A DNA stretch of 63,205 nt from Opitutia bacterium (lineage in GTDB: Bacteria > Verrucomicrobiota > Verrucomicrobiia > Opitutales > Opitutaceae): the NCBI GenBank assembly GCA_016187925.1, contig JACPIS010000033.1, positions 1-63,205 on the forward strand. The letters run 5' to 3'. Below are positions 45,101 through 54,879 of this stretch, piece by piece. A program made the translations under genes and the position numbers. The first letter of the stretch is position 1. Every line of letters begins with the position of its first letter. The notes below the pieces were generated by a model. The model did no database searches and had not been told where the DNA came from. It saw nothing but the letters and a program-made list of their open reading frames with translations.

Positions 45101-47475
45101 TCTGTCAGGCGGGTCTTGTGGATCTCGAGGTGATGGAGCAGGCCGTCCACGAAACGCACTTTCTCCTCGGACACGCAGGGGGCGGGCGAGGCGAGTGCGG
45201 CACGGTCGGAGGCCATGCAGGACTCGGCCGTCGCAGCGTCGTAGAGCTCGGCGTAATGCGGCACAGCCAGGAATTTCCCCTCCGGCAGGCCGATCGCATT
45301 GCAGAAAGCCTGATTCACGAAGCGCATCCGCCCGGTCTCGTCCTGCATCCAGATGCCGATGGGGGCGTTGTCCAACACGGCGCGCAACAGACGGCGTTGT
45401 TCGGCCAGAGCGAACGCCGCCTGCTTTTGCTGGGTGATGTCGTTGACCATGACAAGCGAGTGCGGCCGCCCGGCGAGATATATGAGGCGGGCGTTCAGGA
45501 GAACCTCGACCGTGCTCCCATTCTGCAGGCGCATGCGTGTTTCCAGAGCCGTGACGGAGCCATACCGGTTGAGCTCATCGAGAAAGTTTTCCCGGCTGCC
45601 GGCGTTTTCCCAGATGTCCAGGCTCAGCGCGGTTCGCCCAATGACGTCCTTGTGCGAATAACCGAACAGGGCGGTTGCCGCCGGATTGGCATCGACGATC
45701 CGGCCCTCCGGCAAGCCGGCCAATATGACAGGCATGGGCCCGTGTTCGAAAAGCGAGCGGAAGCGCTCCTCGCTCTCGCGCAAGGCGGCGGTGCGTTCCT
45801 CGGCGGCGTGCCGGGCCTCGTCATAGATCGTGGTATTGCGGAGCACGAGCGCGGCCAGGCTGGCGAAAAGTTCGGCGCGCCGGATGTCGTCCGCGGAGAA
45901 CGGCGGATGCTCCGGACTGCGCATCAGGGCGAGTACGCCGAAGCACTGCTCGGCGCGAAGGATGGGCAGCACGGCCGCGGCGCGGATATTGCGCTGGAGA
46001 TACGCGGCGTTGGCGCCCGGGACGGCCGCGTAGTCGGCCACGACCACGGGAGCCCGGGTTGCCAAGGCCTGGACGGCGAGCACGGCTTGCGCGAGCGGAG
46101 TGTGTCCGCAGGCCATGGGTGCGTTCGGGCCGTGCGCGGCGTGGACGACGAAGTTTTCGCCCTCGATCAGCGCTACTTCGACGCAGGCCGAGCCAAGGAG
46201 AGTGGCCGCGCGACGCGTCAGCGCCTGCAAGAGGCTTTTCTTATCGAGGCTCGAGAGCAGTTCGAGCGTGGTCTGGTTGAGGGCGGTGAGAAACTCGACA
46301 TCCCGTTCCTGCGCCAATTGGGCCCGGCGATGCTCGGTGAGATCGCTCACAAAGCCGATGAAAACGCCACCGCGAATCGGCAGGTATTGTGCGCTGATCT
46401 CGACGTCGATGATCGTGCCATCCTTGCGGCGGTGGCGCGTCTCGAAACGGTCGCTCCCGGTGGCAAGGATCCGGGCAATGTGCTGCCGGGTGTCCTCGGC
46501 CGACTCGGCCGCCTCGATATCGGGGATGCGCATCCGTTGCAGCTCGTCCGCCGTATAACCGAGCATGCGGCCGAAAGCAGCGTTCACCTCGAGGATGCGC
46601 GCATCATGGGCGACCATCATGAAGCCGCTCGTGTTGGCCCGGACGATCGCGGAGTACTCCTCCTCGGCGAGCATGCGGCTGGTCAGGTCGCGAAAGATGC
46701 CGCGGGTGGCGTCCGGACGGCCGTCCGCGAAGCGCACGGTGACGCGGCCCTCGACAAGAATCCGCCGGCCCTCGCGGGAGCGGAACGTCATCTCGAACGG
46801 GTCGAGCGTCTCGCCGGCCATGAGGCGGCGAAAAAGCGCATGGCACGCCTCGCGACAGGAGGGATCCACCACGTCGAAGACCCGCAGCCGCTCCACCTCG
46901 GCTTCCGTGTAACCGAGCGTCTCGCGCCAGGCACGGTTGACATAGAGGAAGCGGCCGTCGGGCGCCACGCTCTGCACGAGGTCGGAGACGTTGTCGAAGA
47001 GGTCCTGCAGACGCTCGGCAGTGTCGGCGAGTGCGGCGGTGCGTTCACGGACCCGGGTCTCGATCTGATCGTTAGCCCCGCGGAGCCGGCGCTCCATGCC
47101 ATGCTTGAAAAGGGCCATCTGGATCGTTGCGTGGAGTTCGCGCTCGTTGAAAGGCTTTGCCAAAAGGCCGAAAGGATCGGCGCTTGCGGCCTGGCGGAGC
47201 GGTGCGGGATCCGTGTGGGTCGCGAGAAAAACCACCGGGATGTCACACGTCTGTCTCAAGCGCCGGGCGGCTTCGACGCCGTCGATGCCGTCGCCCAGCA
47301 TGATGTCCATCAGCACGAGGTTTGGTCGCGCCGCAGGGATCGCCTCCAAGGCCGCCTCACCGCTGGCGGCGGCAATCACGGAGTAACCCAGCTCAGGCAA
47401 TCGATCCTTCAGGGCAGCCACGACTGCAGCCTCATCCTCTACAAGGAAGATTTTGATGGCGTGGATTTCGCTCAT
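42196..47475 (-). CDS. 1759-aa REC-PAS-GAF hybrid histidine kinase
   Basis: Cytosolic giant sensor. Order: receiver 5-120 (D57, K107); PAS 155-275; PAS 275-385; GAF 395-550; PAS 568-688; PAS 692-815; GAF 830-985; PAS 995-1115; PAS 1125-1240; PAS 1245-1370; HisKA with H1398 (GGIAHDFNN); HATPase ~1490-1615 (DNGTGMD, GSGLGLAVVHG); receiver ~1640-1755. The N-terminal receiver can take phosphate from another kinase, possibly the HisKA_2-type protein whose gene lies 60 bases upstream. Residues 692-815 are ~60% identical by eye to a PAS in the convergent MASE1-LOV kinase. No membrane segment is seen, so the signals are intracellular. The output is unknown. Confidence 0.92.
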   Translation of the reverse strand: MSEIHAIKIFLVEDEAAVVAALKDRLPELGYSVIAAASGEAALEAIPAARPNLVLMDIMLGDGIDGVEAARRLRQTCDIPVVFLATHTDPAPLRQAASADPFGLLAKPFNERELHATIQMALFKHGMERRLRGANDQIETRVRERTAALADTAERLQDLFDNVSDLVQSVAPDGRFLYVNRAWRETLGYTEAEVERLRVFDVVDPSCREACHALFRRLMAGETLDPFEMTFRSREGRRILVEGRVTVRFADGRPDATRGIFRDLTSRMLAEEEYSAIVRANTSGFMMVAHDARILEVNAAFGRMLGYTADELQRMRIPDIEAAESAEDTRQHIARILATGSDRFETRHRRKDGTIIDVEISAQYLPIRGGVFIGFVSDLTEHRRAQLAQERDVEFLTALNQTTLELLSSLDKKSLLQALTRRAATLLGSACVEVALIEGENFVVHAAHGPNAPMACGHTPLAQAVLAVQALATRAPVVVADYAAVPGANAAYLQRNIRAAAVLPILRAEQCFGVLALMRSPEHPPFSADDIRRAELFASLAALVLRNTTIYDEARHAAEERTAALRESEERFRSLFEHGPMPVILAGLPEGRIVDANPAATALFGYSHKDVIGRTALSLDIWENAGSRENFLDELNRYGSVTALETRMRLQNGSTVEVLLNARLIYLAGRPHSLVMVNDITQQKQAAFALAEQRRLLRAVLDNAPIGIWMQDETGRMRFVNQAFCNAIGLPEGKFLAVPHYAELYDAATAESCMASDRAALASPAPCVSEEKVRFVDGLLHHLEIHKTRLTDEQGQVRGLIGLSLDISARKQAEEQLQRQLRHLDSMARITRISSTAGNLEEVLQKVLEEVLCLFAADRAWFLSPCDPTADAWSVPMECTRPEWPGALAIGAPLPMTPEVAAVFRDMLATTGVVQYGPGTDRPVPPSVAEKFSVRSQMQIVIRPKSGSPWLFGLHRCAQARVYGDPDVRLFAEIAQRMADILGSLIAQQGLRESEERFRSVFEKSPLALLLATVPDGRILEINAAAETSFGYGRQDVIGRTSAELQMWERPEDRARFVEMLRTHGSVSALEVMMRRRDGSTFTAQLNSSLMTFGGQACSLNAILDVTATRRARTALKRSEARLREAQYLALIGNWELDLTCNHLQWDQTLFILFKIDPAQFAATYEAFLERVHPEDRARVNESYRQSVAARTPYEVEHRLLLSGGHIRHVVERGLTEYSPDGHPLRTFGTVQDITTRKLAEEAVRRTASQFQDLFEFAPDAIVMADHRGVIVRINRRAETLFGYRREELLGTGIEQLVPEAMRAAHRRDRESYTAHAAPREMGQRQVPLFACRKDGTTFPAQISLGPIQTDEGILVAAAVRDITAQLAAEEARKQAEVQLRHAQRMESLGTLAGGIAHDFNNILTGVLGFIEVARLDVPHGHPARHAIENISAAGIRAKALVKQILTFGRKQPSDLRPVQMHAVVNEACDLVRSTIPSLIELRRRISTACPAVLADANQIHQVVINLCTNAWHALPEGSDGTITVGLETIRPADAPADGAAPGTIVRLTVSDNGTGMDPATLERIFEPFYTTKPHGKGSGLGLAVVHGIAQSHSAAIQVDSEKGKGTTVRLDFPVPASGPAAPAAPGAETQLSRGTGQSVLLVDDDQVGGEAIRCMIERLGYRVVLVRDPRDALALFKRDPAAFDLLVSDYALPGMSGDQLTAEILDIRPSLPVVLVSGNIDPLGRIRPATAGIRAILHKPLTLAELASVLSRQLQGNT

Positions 47476-47535
47476 CGTGCGTGGGGGGCTATGGCGCGGC
47501 GAAAGGAAAGCCGGCGCAGGTGGGGGGTGAACTGG

Positions 47536-48411
47536 TTACGACGTATTGTGACGAGAGGGGCTGTGGGGCGGAGGGAGACTGTCTGGCCGAGGTGCGCCCG
47601 GCCGGACACAGGAGGAACAGGCGCAAACGCCCGTATCGCAGGTGCAGCCGCCATCGTTCAGCACGGGAAAGGACATCGCGTGCAGCAGCGAGACCGGGGT
47701 GAAGTCCACATGGGCGGGGGCTGTGCGGGGAAAGGCGACGGTCACGCTGGTGCCGGAGCGGGACAGGCTGTCCACAGTCGCGCCGAGATGGTGAACCAGG
47801 TGGCGGATCAGCCGCCAACCGCCCTGGTTGGCTTCATCCCTACTGTGACTCTTCGGCAGGCCGACGCCGTCGTCGGCCACGGTCAGCGTGACTCGCCGTG
47901 CATCAGCCGTTACGTGCACTTCGATGCGGCCGTGACGCCCGCCGGGAAAAGCACGGCGCAGGGCGTCGGCCACGAGCTCATGGGCGATAATTCCAACAGG
48001 AAGAGCGAACTCGACGGGCAAGCGGAGTGCAGGCGCGTTCACCGTGGCACGGGCAACGGTGGTGCCGGAGGCAGGAGGGCTAACGAGTTCGCTTACGATG
48101 GCCTTGAGGTAATGGTCGAAGTTGACGCAAATCCGCCCGGTGTTGCCAAGGTACGGCCGGGATCGAGACGGATCGATGACGGGACGGTCGGCGTCTTCCG
48201 GGGGCAGGAGGCGAGTGCGCAGGGCGAGCCCGGCCTTGCGCTGTTGCTGGAGATGATAAAGGGCATTCTGCGCCACTTCGGCGTCCGGCTGAGGCAGCAC
48301 CTCAACGAGAGCCAACAACACTTGCTCGCGCTCAGTGTCGGACAAAGCGTCGAAAAAGCGGTACGCTATCCGGGCGGCATGGCCGAGAGTGCTCTGAACC
48401 TCATCGCCCAT
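47536..48411 (-). CDS. HisKA_2/HWE-type histidine kinase with Cys-rich tail
   Basis: 291 aa. The ATPase part is clear: IIAHELVADALRRAFPGGRH (N box with E/N-type residues), TLTVADDGVGLP (G1) and GGWRLIRHLVHHLGA. This is the HisKA_2-type arrangement. The dimerisation helix (ALYHLQQQRKAGLAL) is degenerate, so the phosphorylated His is uncertain. There is no sensor domain; the first ~50 residues are helical. The last ~35 residues contain CTCDTGVCACSSC, five Cys in 13 residues, suggesting metal or redox binding. It lies directly upstream of the 1759-aa kinase on the same strand, which begins with a receiver. Confidence 0.78.
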   Translation of the reverse strand: MGDEVQSTLGHAARIAYRFFDALSDTEREQVLLALVEVLPQPDAEVAQNALYHLQQQRKAGLALRTRLLPPEDADRPVIDPSRSRPYLGNTGRICVNFDHYLKAIVSELVSPPASGTTVARATVNAPALRLPVEFALPVGIIAHELVADALRRAFPGGRHGRIEVHVTADARRVTLTVADDGVGLPKSHSRDEANQGGWRLIRHLVHHLGATVDSLSRSGTSVTVAFPRTAPAHVDFTPVSLLHAMSFPVLNDGGCTCDTGVCACSSCVRPGAPRPDSLPPPHSPSRHNTS

Positions 48412-48555
48412 CTGGAGCCTCCATTATCCTCCGGGCATCGCCCCGGGGATTTCTTCGCCGGCACGCTGCCTGTGCGACGGAATCCACCGAGCTCCGGCCA
48501 AGGGTTTTCCCCCCTTGCTCTTTGGCGGATTTCATGGGAAGTTTAGAGTTACAGT

Positions 48556-48572
48556 CGCCAACAAAATTGGCG
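48556..48572. promoter_or_regulatory. Candidate XRE operator
   Basis: CGCCAACAAAATTGGCG is a perfect 6-bp dyad with a 5-base spacer, 36 bases before the XRE start. Regulators of this family often bind such dyads in their own promoters. Confidence 0.5.
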
Positions 48573-48607
48573 TCAACACCAAATCGTAAAGTCGGTATAC
48601 ATTCCTC

Positions 48608-49090
48608 TTGGCCACCCACGCAGTCACTTGGAACGAACGGCTCCGCTCCCTGCGGAAAGCACTCCGGCTGAACCAGACTGGCATGGCGGAGCGGCTGGGC
48701 ATCACACGGGTCTGGCTGTCGATGCTGGAGAACGGCAGCCGAGAGGTGTCCGAGCTGCTGCGCATCAAGGCCGAACGGATGGAAAGCGAGCGGGTTGACG
48801 GTTGCGTCAACCCAGTTGACGGTCGGGTGCCGGCTTCCGGTAATGGAGATAAGCCGCTCTCGCGAATCCTTGGCGCCGGGATGCTTATAATGCCCACGCG
48901 CGCCGACTGCGAAGTCTACTTCCAAGCCTATCTCGATGCGGCCGAGGCCGACGGAGAGCCGGAGAATTTCCCGTATGTTTTCCGGCGCTTGCGACAGAGC
49001 CTGCCGCTTGATGAATGGAAGGCGATGCCGGCCGGACAGAAAGCCTCGGACAAAAGACCGGCGCTGGCGAAACGCCGGCGCGGCGATTGA
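48608..49090 (+). CDS. XRE-family HTH regulator
   Basis: 160 aa with a TTG start. Residues ~7-58 are a helix-turn-helix of Cro/CI type: ERLRSLRKALRLNQTGMAER followed by LGITRVWLSMLENGSREVSE. The second half (TRADCEVYFQAYLDAAEADG) has no known domain, and the tail is basic. It probably represses its own promoter through the dyad at 48556-48572. It is divergent from the HisKA_2-type gene. Confidence 0.82.
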   Translation: MATHAVTWNERLRSLRKALRLNQTGMAERLGITRVWLSMLENGSREVSELLRIKAERMESERVDGCVNPVDGRVPASGNGDKPLSRILGAGMLIMPTRADCEVYFQAYLDAAEADGEPENFPYVFRRLRQSLPLDEWKAMPAGQKASDKRPALAKRRRGD

Positions 49091-49118
49091 GGGCGGCGCG
49101 GTGGTGCCATGAGGGACG

Positions 49119-51503
49119 CTATTGCCAGCCGAGGCGGGAGGAGCGGGCGTGGGAAGAATCGGAGTCATGGGCATGGGGGGTGGGCTCAGGCCCACGCGAG
49201 CGGGCGTTCAGGGCATCAACTGCGCGTGACAGCACTTGGTGCAGGTCGACCGCGCGCAGCGGTTTCGGGACGAAGTCATCCATGCCCGCACTGGCGCATT
49301 GGGCGCGATCCTCTTCGAGTGCGCTGGCGGTGAGGGCGACAATATAGGGGCGTTTCCCGTTCCGCCCTTGGTCTGCCCGGAGACGACGGGAGGCCTCCCG
49401 GCCGTCCATTTCCGGCATCTGCACGTCCATCAGGATGACATCGTAGTCGGCGAGACGGACGGCTTCGAGCACCTCGCGGCCGTCGCCGACGACGGCCGGG
49501 CGGTAGCCGAGCCGTTGGAGAAGACCGAGGGCGACCTTTTGGTTTACGAGATTGTCCTCAGCGAGCAGGATGCGCAAAGGGCTCGCGAGTTGGGGCGGGA
49601 ACGCATCGCCGGCCACCGGGACGGATCGTTGAACCACAGGCTCGCCGAGGGTGCGATGCAGCGCGCGCAATAACTGGGCGGGCTTGACGGGCTTGGCGAG
49701 GACCTCGCTGAACAACCCGCGCACGGCCGGTTCGACATGGGGCCCCGAGGAACTCAGCAGCACGAGCGGCAGGCCGGCGGTGCGGGGGTCCGCGCGGAGG
49801 TGGCTGGCGAGTTCGGCACCGTCCAGGTCGGGCATGTGCAGGTCGACTATGGCGCAATCCGGATTGCCCGAGCGGCGCAGATGCACGATGGCTTCGGCGC
49901 CGCCCGCGCAGGCATGGACGCGGGCTCCCCAGCCAATCAACAGGCGCGAGAGGATGAGGCGGTTTGTCGGGTTGTCGTCCACCACCAACATCCGCCGGCC
50001 GGCGAGGAGCGATTCGGGCAACGGATCGGAACAGTTGGGCGCGGGCAGCGGCAACTCCGGGAGAGTCACGGAGAACGAGAACGTCGTGCCCCGGCCCGGC
50101 GTGCTCTCGACTTGGATGCGGCCGCCCATCATTGATACGAGGCGCTGGCAGATGGCCAGTCCGAGGCCGGTTCCGCCGTAGCGCCGCGCCGTTCCGGCGT
50201 CCACTTGGCTGAACGACTTGAACAACCGGTCCATCCGCTCGGCGGGAATGCCGATGCCGGTGTCGCTGATCTCGAATTGCAGCGTCACCTGATCGACGCC
50301 CAGCGTGCCGGTCGCAGCTTCGCGTGGCGCCGGCTCGCCGGCGATGCGGCGCACACGCACCACGACCTCACCGGCCTCGGTGAACTTGACGGCATTGCCG
50401 ACGAGATTCACGAGCACTTGGCGGAGACGGGTGACGTCTCCCTCGAGTGTGGCGGGCACGTCGTCCTCAATCGACGCAGCGAGATCGAGGCGTTTGGGCG
50501 CGGCCGCGGGGACAAACAGATCCAGGGCGGATTCGACGCAGTGGCGCAGATCGAAGGGCTGGTGCTCCAACTCCACCCGCCCGGCCTCGAGTTTGGAGAA
50601 GTCGAGGATGTCGTTGAGGATGGTCAGCAACGCGTCGCCGCTCGTGCGGATGGTCTCGATGTAGTCGCGCTGCTCGGGTGTGAGCTCGGTGTCGGCCAGC
50701 AGGTCGGAAAGGCCGATGACCGCGTTCATCGGCGTGCGGATCTCATGGCTCATGTTGGCGAGGAACTCGCTCTTGGCCCGGGCGGTGGTTTCGGCGTGCT
50801 CCTTGGCCCGGCGCAACTCGTCCTCGATGCGCTGGCGTTGCGTGGCGTCGCGCACGACTGCGACCATGATGGTCGCGCCGTCCACCTCGGCCTTGGCGAT
50901 GGAGATCTCCACCGGCACCTCGCTGCCATCCTGGCGGAGGCCGGGCAGGGTGTTGCGGTCGTGCATGGAGCGCGCGGTCGTGGCGCCGCGGGCGAAGCCG
51001 CGGAGGTATTCATCGTGTCCCCGGGCCACCCGCTCGGGCAGGAGGAGGTTGATGGAGCGGCCGACAATCCCCGCGGAGGCGTAGCCGAAGATCTGCTCGG
51101 CGCCGCGGTTGAACTCCAGGATGCGGCCGCGCTCGTCGGTGACGATGACGCCGTCGGTCGAGATGGCGAGGATGGCGGCGGTGCGGGCGGCGAGTTGCTC
51201 GTGCTCGGTGGTGCGGATGCGCCGGGCGAGATACCGGGTCAGCAGCCAGAGAGCAGGGCAGAGCAACAGGGCGAGCGACAGGGAATCGACCAGGGCCTCC
51301 TGCCACGGAGGGAGCGACGGCAGGCGGGCCAGCACCAGCATGATGAGTCCTTCGCAGGCGACGATCAGGAGGAGCAATCCGCCGAAGAGGGACGCAACCG
51401 GATGTCGCGTTAAGGGTGCCGGGGCGAGCCGGGTGGCGAGCCGGGACACCTGTGTCACCGGGCAGCGGCCGGGCGGAGGAACGGGGATTTCAGGGGTGGG
51501 CAT
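49119..51503 (-). CDS. Membrane PAS hybrid kinase with two receivers (BarA-like)
   Basis: 794 aa from the ATG at 51503. Two membrane helices at ~37-60 and ~70-92 with a very short periplasmic loop, PAS at ~105-222, HisKA with H253 in [12 protein letters not shown], HATPase ~350-485 ([16 protein letters not shown]), receivers at 502-615 (D554) and 643-760 (D693). No Hpt domain is attached, so phosphate must go to a separate Hpt. It is the last gene of the porin-receptor-kinase operon, starting 70 bases after the chemoreceptor stop, under the sigma-28 site at 54785-54811. Confidence 0.92.
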   Translation of the reverse strand: MPTPEIPVPPPGRCPVTQVSRLATRLAPAPLTRHPVASLFGGLLLLIVACEGLIMLVLARLPSLPPWQEALVDSLSLALLLCPALWLLTRYLARRIRTTEHEQLAARTAAILAISTDGVIVTDERGRILEFNRGAEQIFGYASAGIVGRSINLLLPERVARGHDEYLRGFARGATTARSMHDRNTLPGLRQDGSEVPVEISIAKAEVDGATIMVAVVRDATQRQRIEDELRRAKEHAETTARAKSEFLANMSHEIRTPMNAVIGLSDLLADTELTPEQRDYIETIRTSGDALLTILNDILDFSKLEAGRVELEHQPFDLRHCVESALDLFVPAAAPKRLDLAASIEDDVPATLEGDVTRLRQVLVNLVGNAVKFTEAGEVVVRVRRIAGEPAPREAATGTLGVDQVTLQFEISDTGIGIPAERMDRLFKSFSQVDAGTARRYGGTGLGLAICQRLVSMMGGRIQVESTPGRGTTFSFSVTLPELPLPAPNCSDPLPESLLAGRRMLVVDDNPTNRLILSRLLIGWGARVHACAGGAEAIVHLRRSGNPDCAIVDLHMPDLDGAELASHLRADPRTAGLPLVLLSSSGPHVEPAVRGLFSEVLAKPVKPAQLLRALHRTLGEPVVQRSVPVAGDAFPPQLASPLRILLAEDNLVNQKVALGLLQRLGYRPAVVGDGREVLEAVRLADYDVILMDVQMPEMDGREASRRLRADQGRNGKRPYIVALTASALEEDRAQCASAGMDDFVPKPLRAVDLHQVLSRAVDALNARSRGPEPTPHAHDSDSSHARSSRLGWQ

Positions 51504-51573
51504 GATGGGGAGGGGGAATCCAGCCAAGATGCAGAGAAGGCGTGCGGCATCTCGGCGGGATTTTCGGGACGGG

Positions 51574-53205
51574 TCAGAGGTCCCGGAAATGATGGTCGTG
51601 ACTGCCGTCGTGCCCGTTGGTGGAGAGGACCGCGCTGGTTTGGCGGGTGCGGGTTGTGAGGACAGGCGTCTGCACCGCGTTGGCGGAACCGTGTCGACCG
51701 GGGAGCGGCCCAAGGTTGGAGGACGGCGCCTTGGCGCGCGATTTTTCCGGAATGCCGGCCGGCGGGGCCTCGCGGTGCGAAGTGGCACCGGCGAGGGCGG
51801 ACAGATAGGACACCGACTCTTTCAGCAGGGCGGCCTGCGAATTGAGCTCTTCCGCGGCGGCGGCAGTTTCCTCGGCGTTGCCGGCGTTGGTTTGGGTGAC
51901 CTGATCCATCTGGGTGACGGCGGTCGTCACCTGGCCGATGCCCTGACTCTGCTCGCCGGAGGCAGTGGCGATGTCGGCGACCAGCTGATCGAGCTGGCGG
52001 ATGCGGGTCTGGATGTCTTCGAAACTCTTGGCCGCCCCGGCGCTGATCTGGACGCCTTGCTGGCTCTTGACCACGGAGTCCTCGATTTTCCCGGCGGTTT
52101 CCCGGGCGGCTTGGGCGGCGCGTTGGGCGAGGCTCCGGACCGCGTCGGCGACCACGGCGAAGCCCGCGCCCGCCTCGCCGGCGCGGGCCGCCTCGACGGC
52201 GGCGTTGAGGGCGAGGATGTTGGTCTGGAAGGCGATCTCATCGATGGTTTTCAGGATCTTGGTGATATCCTCCGAGGCGCGGCTGATGTCCTGCATGGCG
52301 GTCTGCATCGCGTTCATCTGTTGGGCCCCGGCATCCGCTGCGGTGCGGGCCTGGCTGGCGGCTTGCTTGGCCTGCTGGGAGCTTTCGCTGTTGCGCTTGG
52401 TCATGCTGTTGAGCTCCTCCAGCGAGGCGCTGGTCTCCTCGAGGGAAGCGGCCTGCTCGCTGGCGCCTTCGGCGAGAGACTGGCTCGAGGCGGAGATTTG
52501 CTGCGCGGCGGCGGCGGTCTGGGTGCTGGCGGCGTCGATCTGGCCGATGGCGTCGCCCAGGGCGCGGTTCACCCCGCGGGTGATGAAGACCCCGATGCCC
52601 GAGGCGAGGACGGCCGCCACGAGGAGGCCGGTGACGATGCCGGTTTGGGCGCTTTGCACCGAAGCGTTGATGGCGGCGCCGGAGGTTTCGCCGTCGTCCT
52701 TGTTATGTTCGACGACTGCATCGATCGCCCGGTCAAAGGCGCCGAAGGCCGGCTCCATCTTCTGGCGGAGATGGCCCATGGCCTCGCTGTCCTTCCTCTG
52801 CTCGCTCAGGGCAATCAGCGCCTTGAAGGCGGTGACGTATTCGGCCCGGCGCGCGGCCATCGCTTCGTAGAGTTCCAGTTCGCGGGAGTCTTCGATGGTG
52901 GGCTTGTAGTCGTCGAGCAGCTTGGAGATGGTGGCGACGTTCGTCTGGATGGCCGCGAGATGGGCGCCCTTCTCCTCGGTGGAGTCGGACAGCACGTGCT
53001 TGAGCGTGAGGATGTAGTTTTTCTCCGCCAGGTTGGAAACCGTGGTGATGGTCGAGAGGCCCGGGAGGGCGTTGGTCGTGATCTGATGGGAGTTGCGCTT
53101 GATGGCAATGAGCTGGGTGTAGGCGAAGGCGCCGAGTGTCACGGCCACCGCGATGGTGGCGCAGAAACCGAGCGCGATCCGCTTTCCGATGGTCCAGTTT
53201 TTCAT
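51574..53205 (-). CDS. Methyl-accepting chemotaxis protein 2
   Basis: 543 aa from the ATG at 53205, which gives the typical MCP start [16 protein letters not shown]1 ~9-30, a helical periplasmic domain to ~185, TM2 ~190-212 ([20 protein letters not shown]), then a rod with the tip [18 protein letters not shown]. Periplasmic sensors in all three receptors differ, but MCP1 and MCP2 are related. The C-terminus is His/Asp-rich ([11 protein letters not shown]) and could serve as a tether. It lies between the porin and the kinase genes, 49 bases after the porin, so the three are co-transcribed. Confidence 0.93.
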   Translation of the reverse strand: MKNWTIGKRIALGFCATIAVAVTLGAFAYTQLIAIKRNSHQITTNALPGLSTITTVSNLAEKNYILTLKHVLSDSTEEKGAHLAAIQTNVATISKLLDDYKPTIEDSRELELYEAMAARRAEYVTAFKALIALSEQRKDSEAMGHLRQKMEPAFGAFDRAIDAVVEHNKDDGETSGAAINASVQSAQTGIVTGLLVAAVLASGIGVFITRGVNRALGDAIGQIDAASTQTAAAAQQISASSQSLAEGASEQAASLEETSASLEELNSMTKRNSESSQQAKQAASQARTAADAGAQQMNAMQTAMQDISRASEDITKILKTIDEIAFQTNILALNAAVEAARAGEAGAGFAVVADAVRSLAQRAAQAARETAGKIEDSVVKSQQGVQISAGAAKSFEDIQTRIRQLDQLVADIATASGEQSQGIGQVTTAVTQMDQVTQTNAGNAEETAAAAEELNSQAALLKESVSYLSALAGATSHREAPPAGIPEKSRAKAPSSNLGPLPGRHGSANAVQTPVLTTRTRQTSAVLSTNGHDGSHDHHFRDL

Positions 53206-53254
53206 GGGATGGGGTGGAGTTGTGTTGGTGGGATTGACGAAAAAGGGCGGCGCC

Positions 53255-54667
53255 TCAGAAGCGGTAGAGCGCCTGGGCGTAGGCGAAGGCGACAGCGTCG
53301 CTCCGGCCGGTCTGGCGGACGAAGGAACCCGCGAAGAAGCGGTTAAGGCCGGCCTCGAAATTCCAGTGCGCGTCGAAGGCGTAGTAGACCGTGAGGTCGA
53401 TTTCGCTGCCGATAGTGCGACTGAGGCCGGCGCCGGCGGGTCGGACGACGACGGCGCCCGCATCGTAGAGGGCGTCGGCCGCCTCGGCGCGGGTGAACCG
53501 GTGTGCGACGAGTTGCAGACGCATTCCTTTGGCCGGCTTGAGTTCGAGACTGGCGTTCCACGCACTGATATTCTGCCGGCCGACGAGATCGACGTATCCG
53601 AGAAAGGCGTGTCCCAGGGGGTAGAGCTGGTCGAAGGTGCCGATACGGCGGTCGGTGGGATTCTCGTCGCCGCTGGCGTAGTCGAAGCCGGCGGCGAAGC
53701 GCGGCTTCCAGGCGAGGCGGGCGGCGGTGTAGCCCAATTCGGAGCCGAGCATCCAGGCGCGCACCGGTTTGCCGGCCAACGATCCCCTCTGGATTGCCGC
53801 CTCCAGATCGAATTCCCAGTTGCCGGCCGGTCTGCCGGTGCGGCGGAAACCGAAGGTTTGCCGCCGATCCTGCGCCACCGGGCGGTCGCGGACGAGCAGA
53901 TACAATTCGGTGCTTCTCCGGAAAGTGACGTAGGTGCCGTAGAAACGCTCATGGCGGTTGCGCCGGTCGGTGGCGTATTTCTGGACGGGCACAAACCAGC
54001 TGTAGAATACCGTGGCCCTGGCTGCCGGGGATTCGCAGAGGCCGGCGGCCCCATCCCAGTGGCGGTAGGTGTTCAGCCAAGGCAGCGGACTGACCAGACG
54101 CTGCCGGCCGAAGGAGAATTGCTGCCGGCCGAGACGCAGCGTCAGCCGACGGGCATCGATGGTCGTTGAGAAATCGGCGAAGGCGTTGAGCAGTTCCCGC
54201 GAATTGACATCGGCGGCGCGCGTCCCTCCGGGGAGGGCGCGGCGGCCCAGCATCCGGGCGTCGATCAACTCCGCAAAAAAGCGCGCGGTGGATCCAAACC
54301 GCAGGTCGGCGTGCAGTTGGATGCGCCCGAGGCCGAAGTCGTCTTCCGGTGCCGCGGGCGTGCCGAAAGCGAAATTGCGCCATGTTTCCCAACGCCAGCG
54401 CGCTTGACCGCCGAGACTCAACCACGCGCGGCTGGCGTCGCCGAGTGCGATGAACTTGAGCGGATCGAGCATGTCGTCCGCGGGTCGCCCCCGCAGAACA
54501 TCCCAGTTCTCCTCGAAACGGAGCACCTGGTAGGCGGGTCGGACCGCCCTCGCTGGCGGGCGGTCTTCAGCGACGGCCAGACCGACGGCCAGAGACAGCA
54601 GAAAGACTGGCGCGCAGTGGCGCGCGGGGAAGGGGCGGGCGGGAGACTGGGGAAGCGGAGCGGGCAT
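53255..54667 (-). CDS. Alginate-export-type outer membrane porin
   Basis: 470 aa. Signal peptide at ~1-34 ([16 protein letters not shown]). The rest alternates polar and hydrophobic residues as in beta-barrels and ends in Phe (AQALYRF), the usual outer-membrane sorting signal. Segments such as [35 protein letters not shown] and [15 protein letters not shown] fit the alginate-export (AlgE) porin family. Transport of a specific sugar is unproven. It is first in an operon with a chemoreceptor and kinase, behind the leader RNA element A and a sigma-28 site, so the porin is made with late flagellar genes. Confidence 0.86.
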   Translation of the reverse strand: MPAPLPQSPARPFPARHCAPVFLLSLAVGLAVAEDRPPARAVRPAYQVLRFEENWDVLRGRPADDMLDPLKFIALGDASRAWLSLGGQARWRWETWRNFAFGTPAAPEDDFGLGRIQLHADLRFGSTARFFAELIDARMLGRRALPGGTRAADVNSRELLNAFADFSTTIDARRLTLRLGRQQFSFGRQRLVSPLPWLNTYRHWDGAAGLCESPAARATVFYSWFVPVQKYATDRRNRHERFYGTYVTFRRSTELYLLVRDRPVAQDRRQTFGFRRTGRPAGNWEFDLEAAIQRGSLAGKPVRAWMLGSELGYTAARLAWKPRFAAGFDYASGDENPTDRRIGTFDQLYPLGHAFLGYVDLVGRQNISAWNASLELKPAKGMRLQLVAHRFTRAEAADALYDAGAVVVRPAGAGLSRTIGSEIDLTVYYAFDAHWNFEAGLNRFFAGSFVRQTGRSDAVAFAYAQALYRF

Positions 54668-54702
54668 GGAAGCGGCAGGCCACGGTCCAATGGACCGGCT
54701 TG

Positions 54703-54778
54703 GCGTCGCTTCCTATCCTTGCAGGCCGCATTGCCTGCCCGAATCGGCGGCCATGCTCGGGGCATGCCGCAACGCTTG
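54703..54778 (-). ncRNA. Candidate leader RNA, copy A
   Basis: On the minus strand the predicted +1 coincides with the start of a conserved block: outer stem P1 GCGTTGC/GCGACGC, hairpin P2 GGCATGC..GCATGGCC with one bulge, and P3 GCAGGC-AATGCG-GCCTGC. Just after it a further hairpin CGGTCCATTGGACCG lies before the porin ATG (54667). Copy B at 56970-57045 shares P1 and P2 almost base for base, while P3 differs with compensation. It contains AAGGA, so it could also gate ribosome access. No match to a known riboswitch that I recognise. Confidence 0.68.
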
Positions 54779-54784
54779 CTCATT

Positions 54785-54811
54785 TCTTCGGCCTTGGGGA
54801 GTGAAGGTTAA
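54785..54811 (-). promoter_or_regulatory. sigma-28 promoter for porin-MCP-kinase operon
   Basis: Minus strand TTAACCTT-N11-GCCGAAGA, exact spacing, 5/8 and 6/8. Predicted +1 is 54778, the first base of leader element A. Confidence 0.68.
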
Positions 54812-54814
54812 GCA

Positions 54815-54879
54815 CTCATTTCAAAAGCTGTCAGGGCGAGGAGTGCCCGGGCGGCGCGACAGGATGGTTTTGAAATGAG
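54815..54879. repeat. TTTCAAAA inverted repeat, copy 2
   Basis: CTCATTTCAAAA and TTTTGAAATGAG are perfect 12-bp inverted arms, with GCTGTC/GACAGG continuing the pairing. Related to 42095-42196. It sits just upstream of the promoter of the porin operon. Confidence 0.62.

Noticed and set aside
44731-48546. 1271-codon open frame antisense to the 1759-aa kinase
   Set aside because: It overlaps the kinase and HisKA_2 genes on the other strand, and no domain pattern is seen. The sense proteins have multiple intact motifs.
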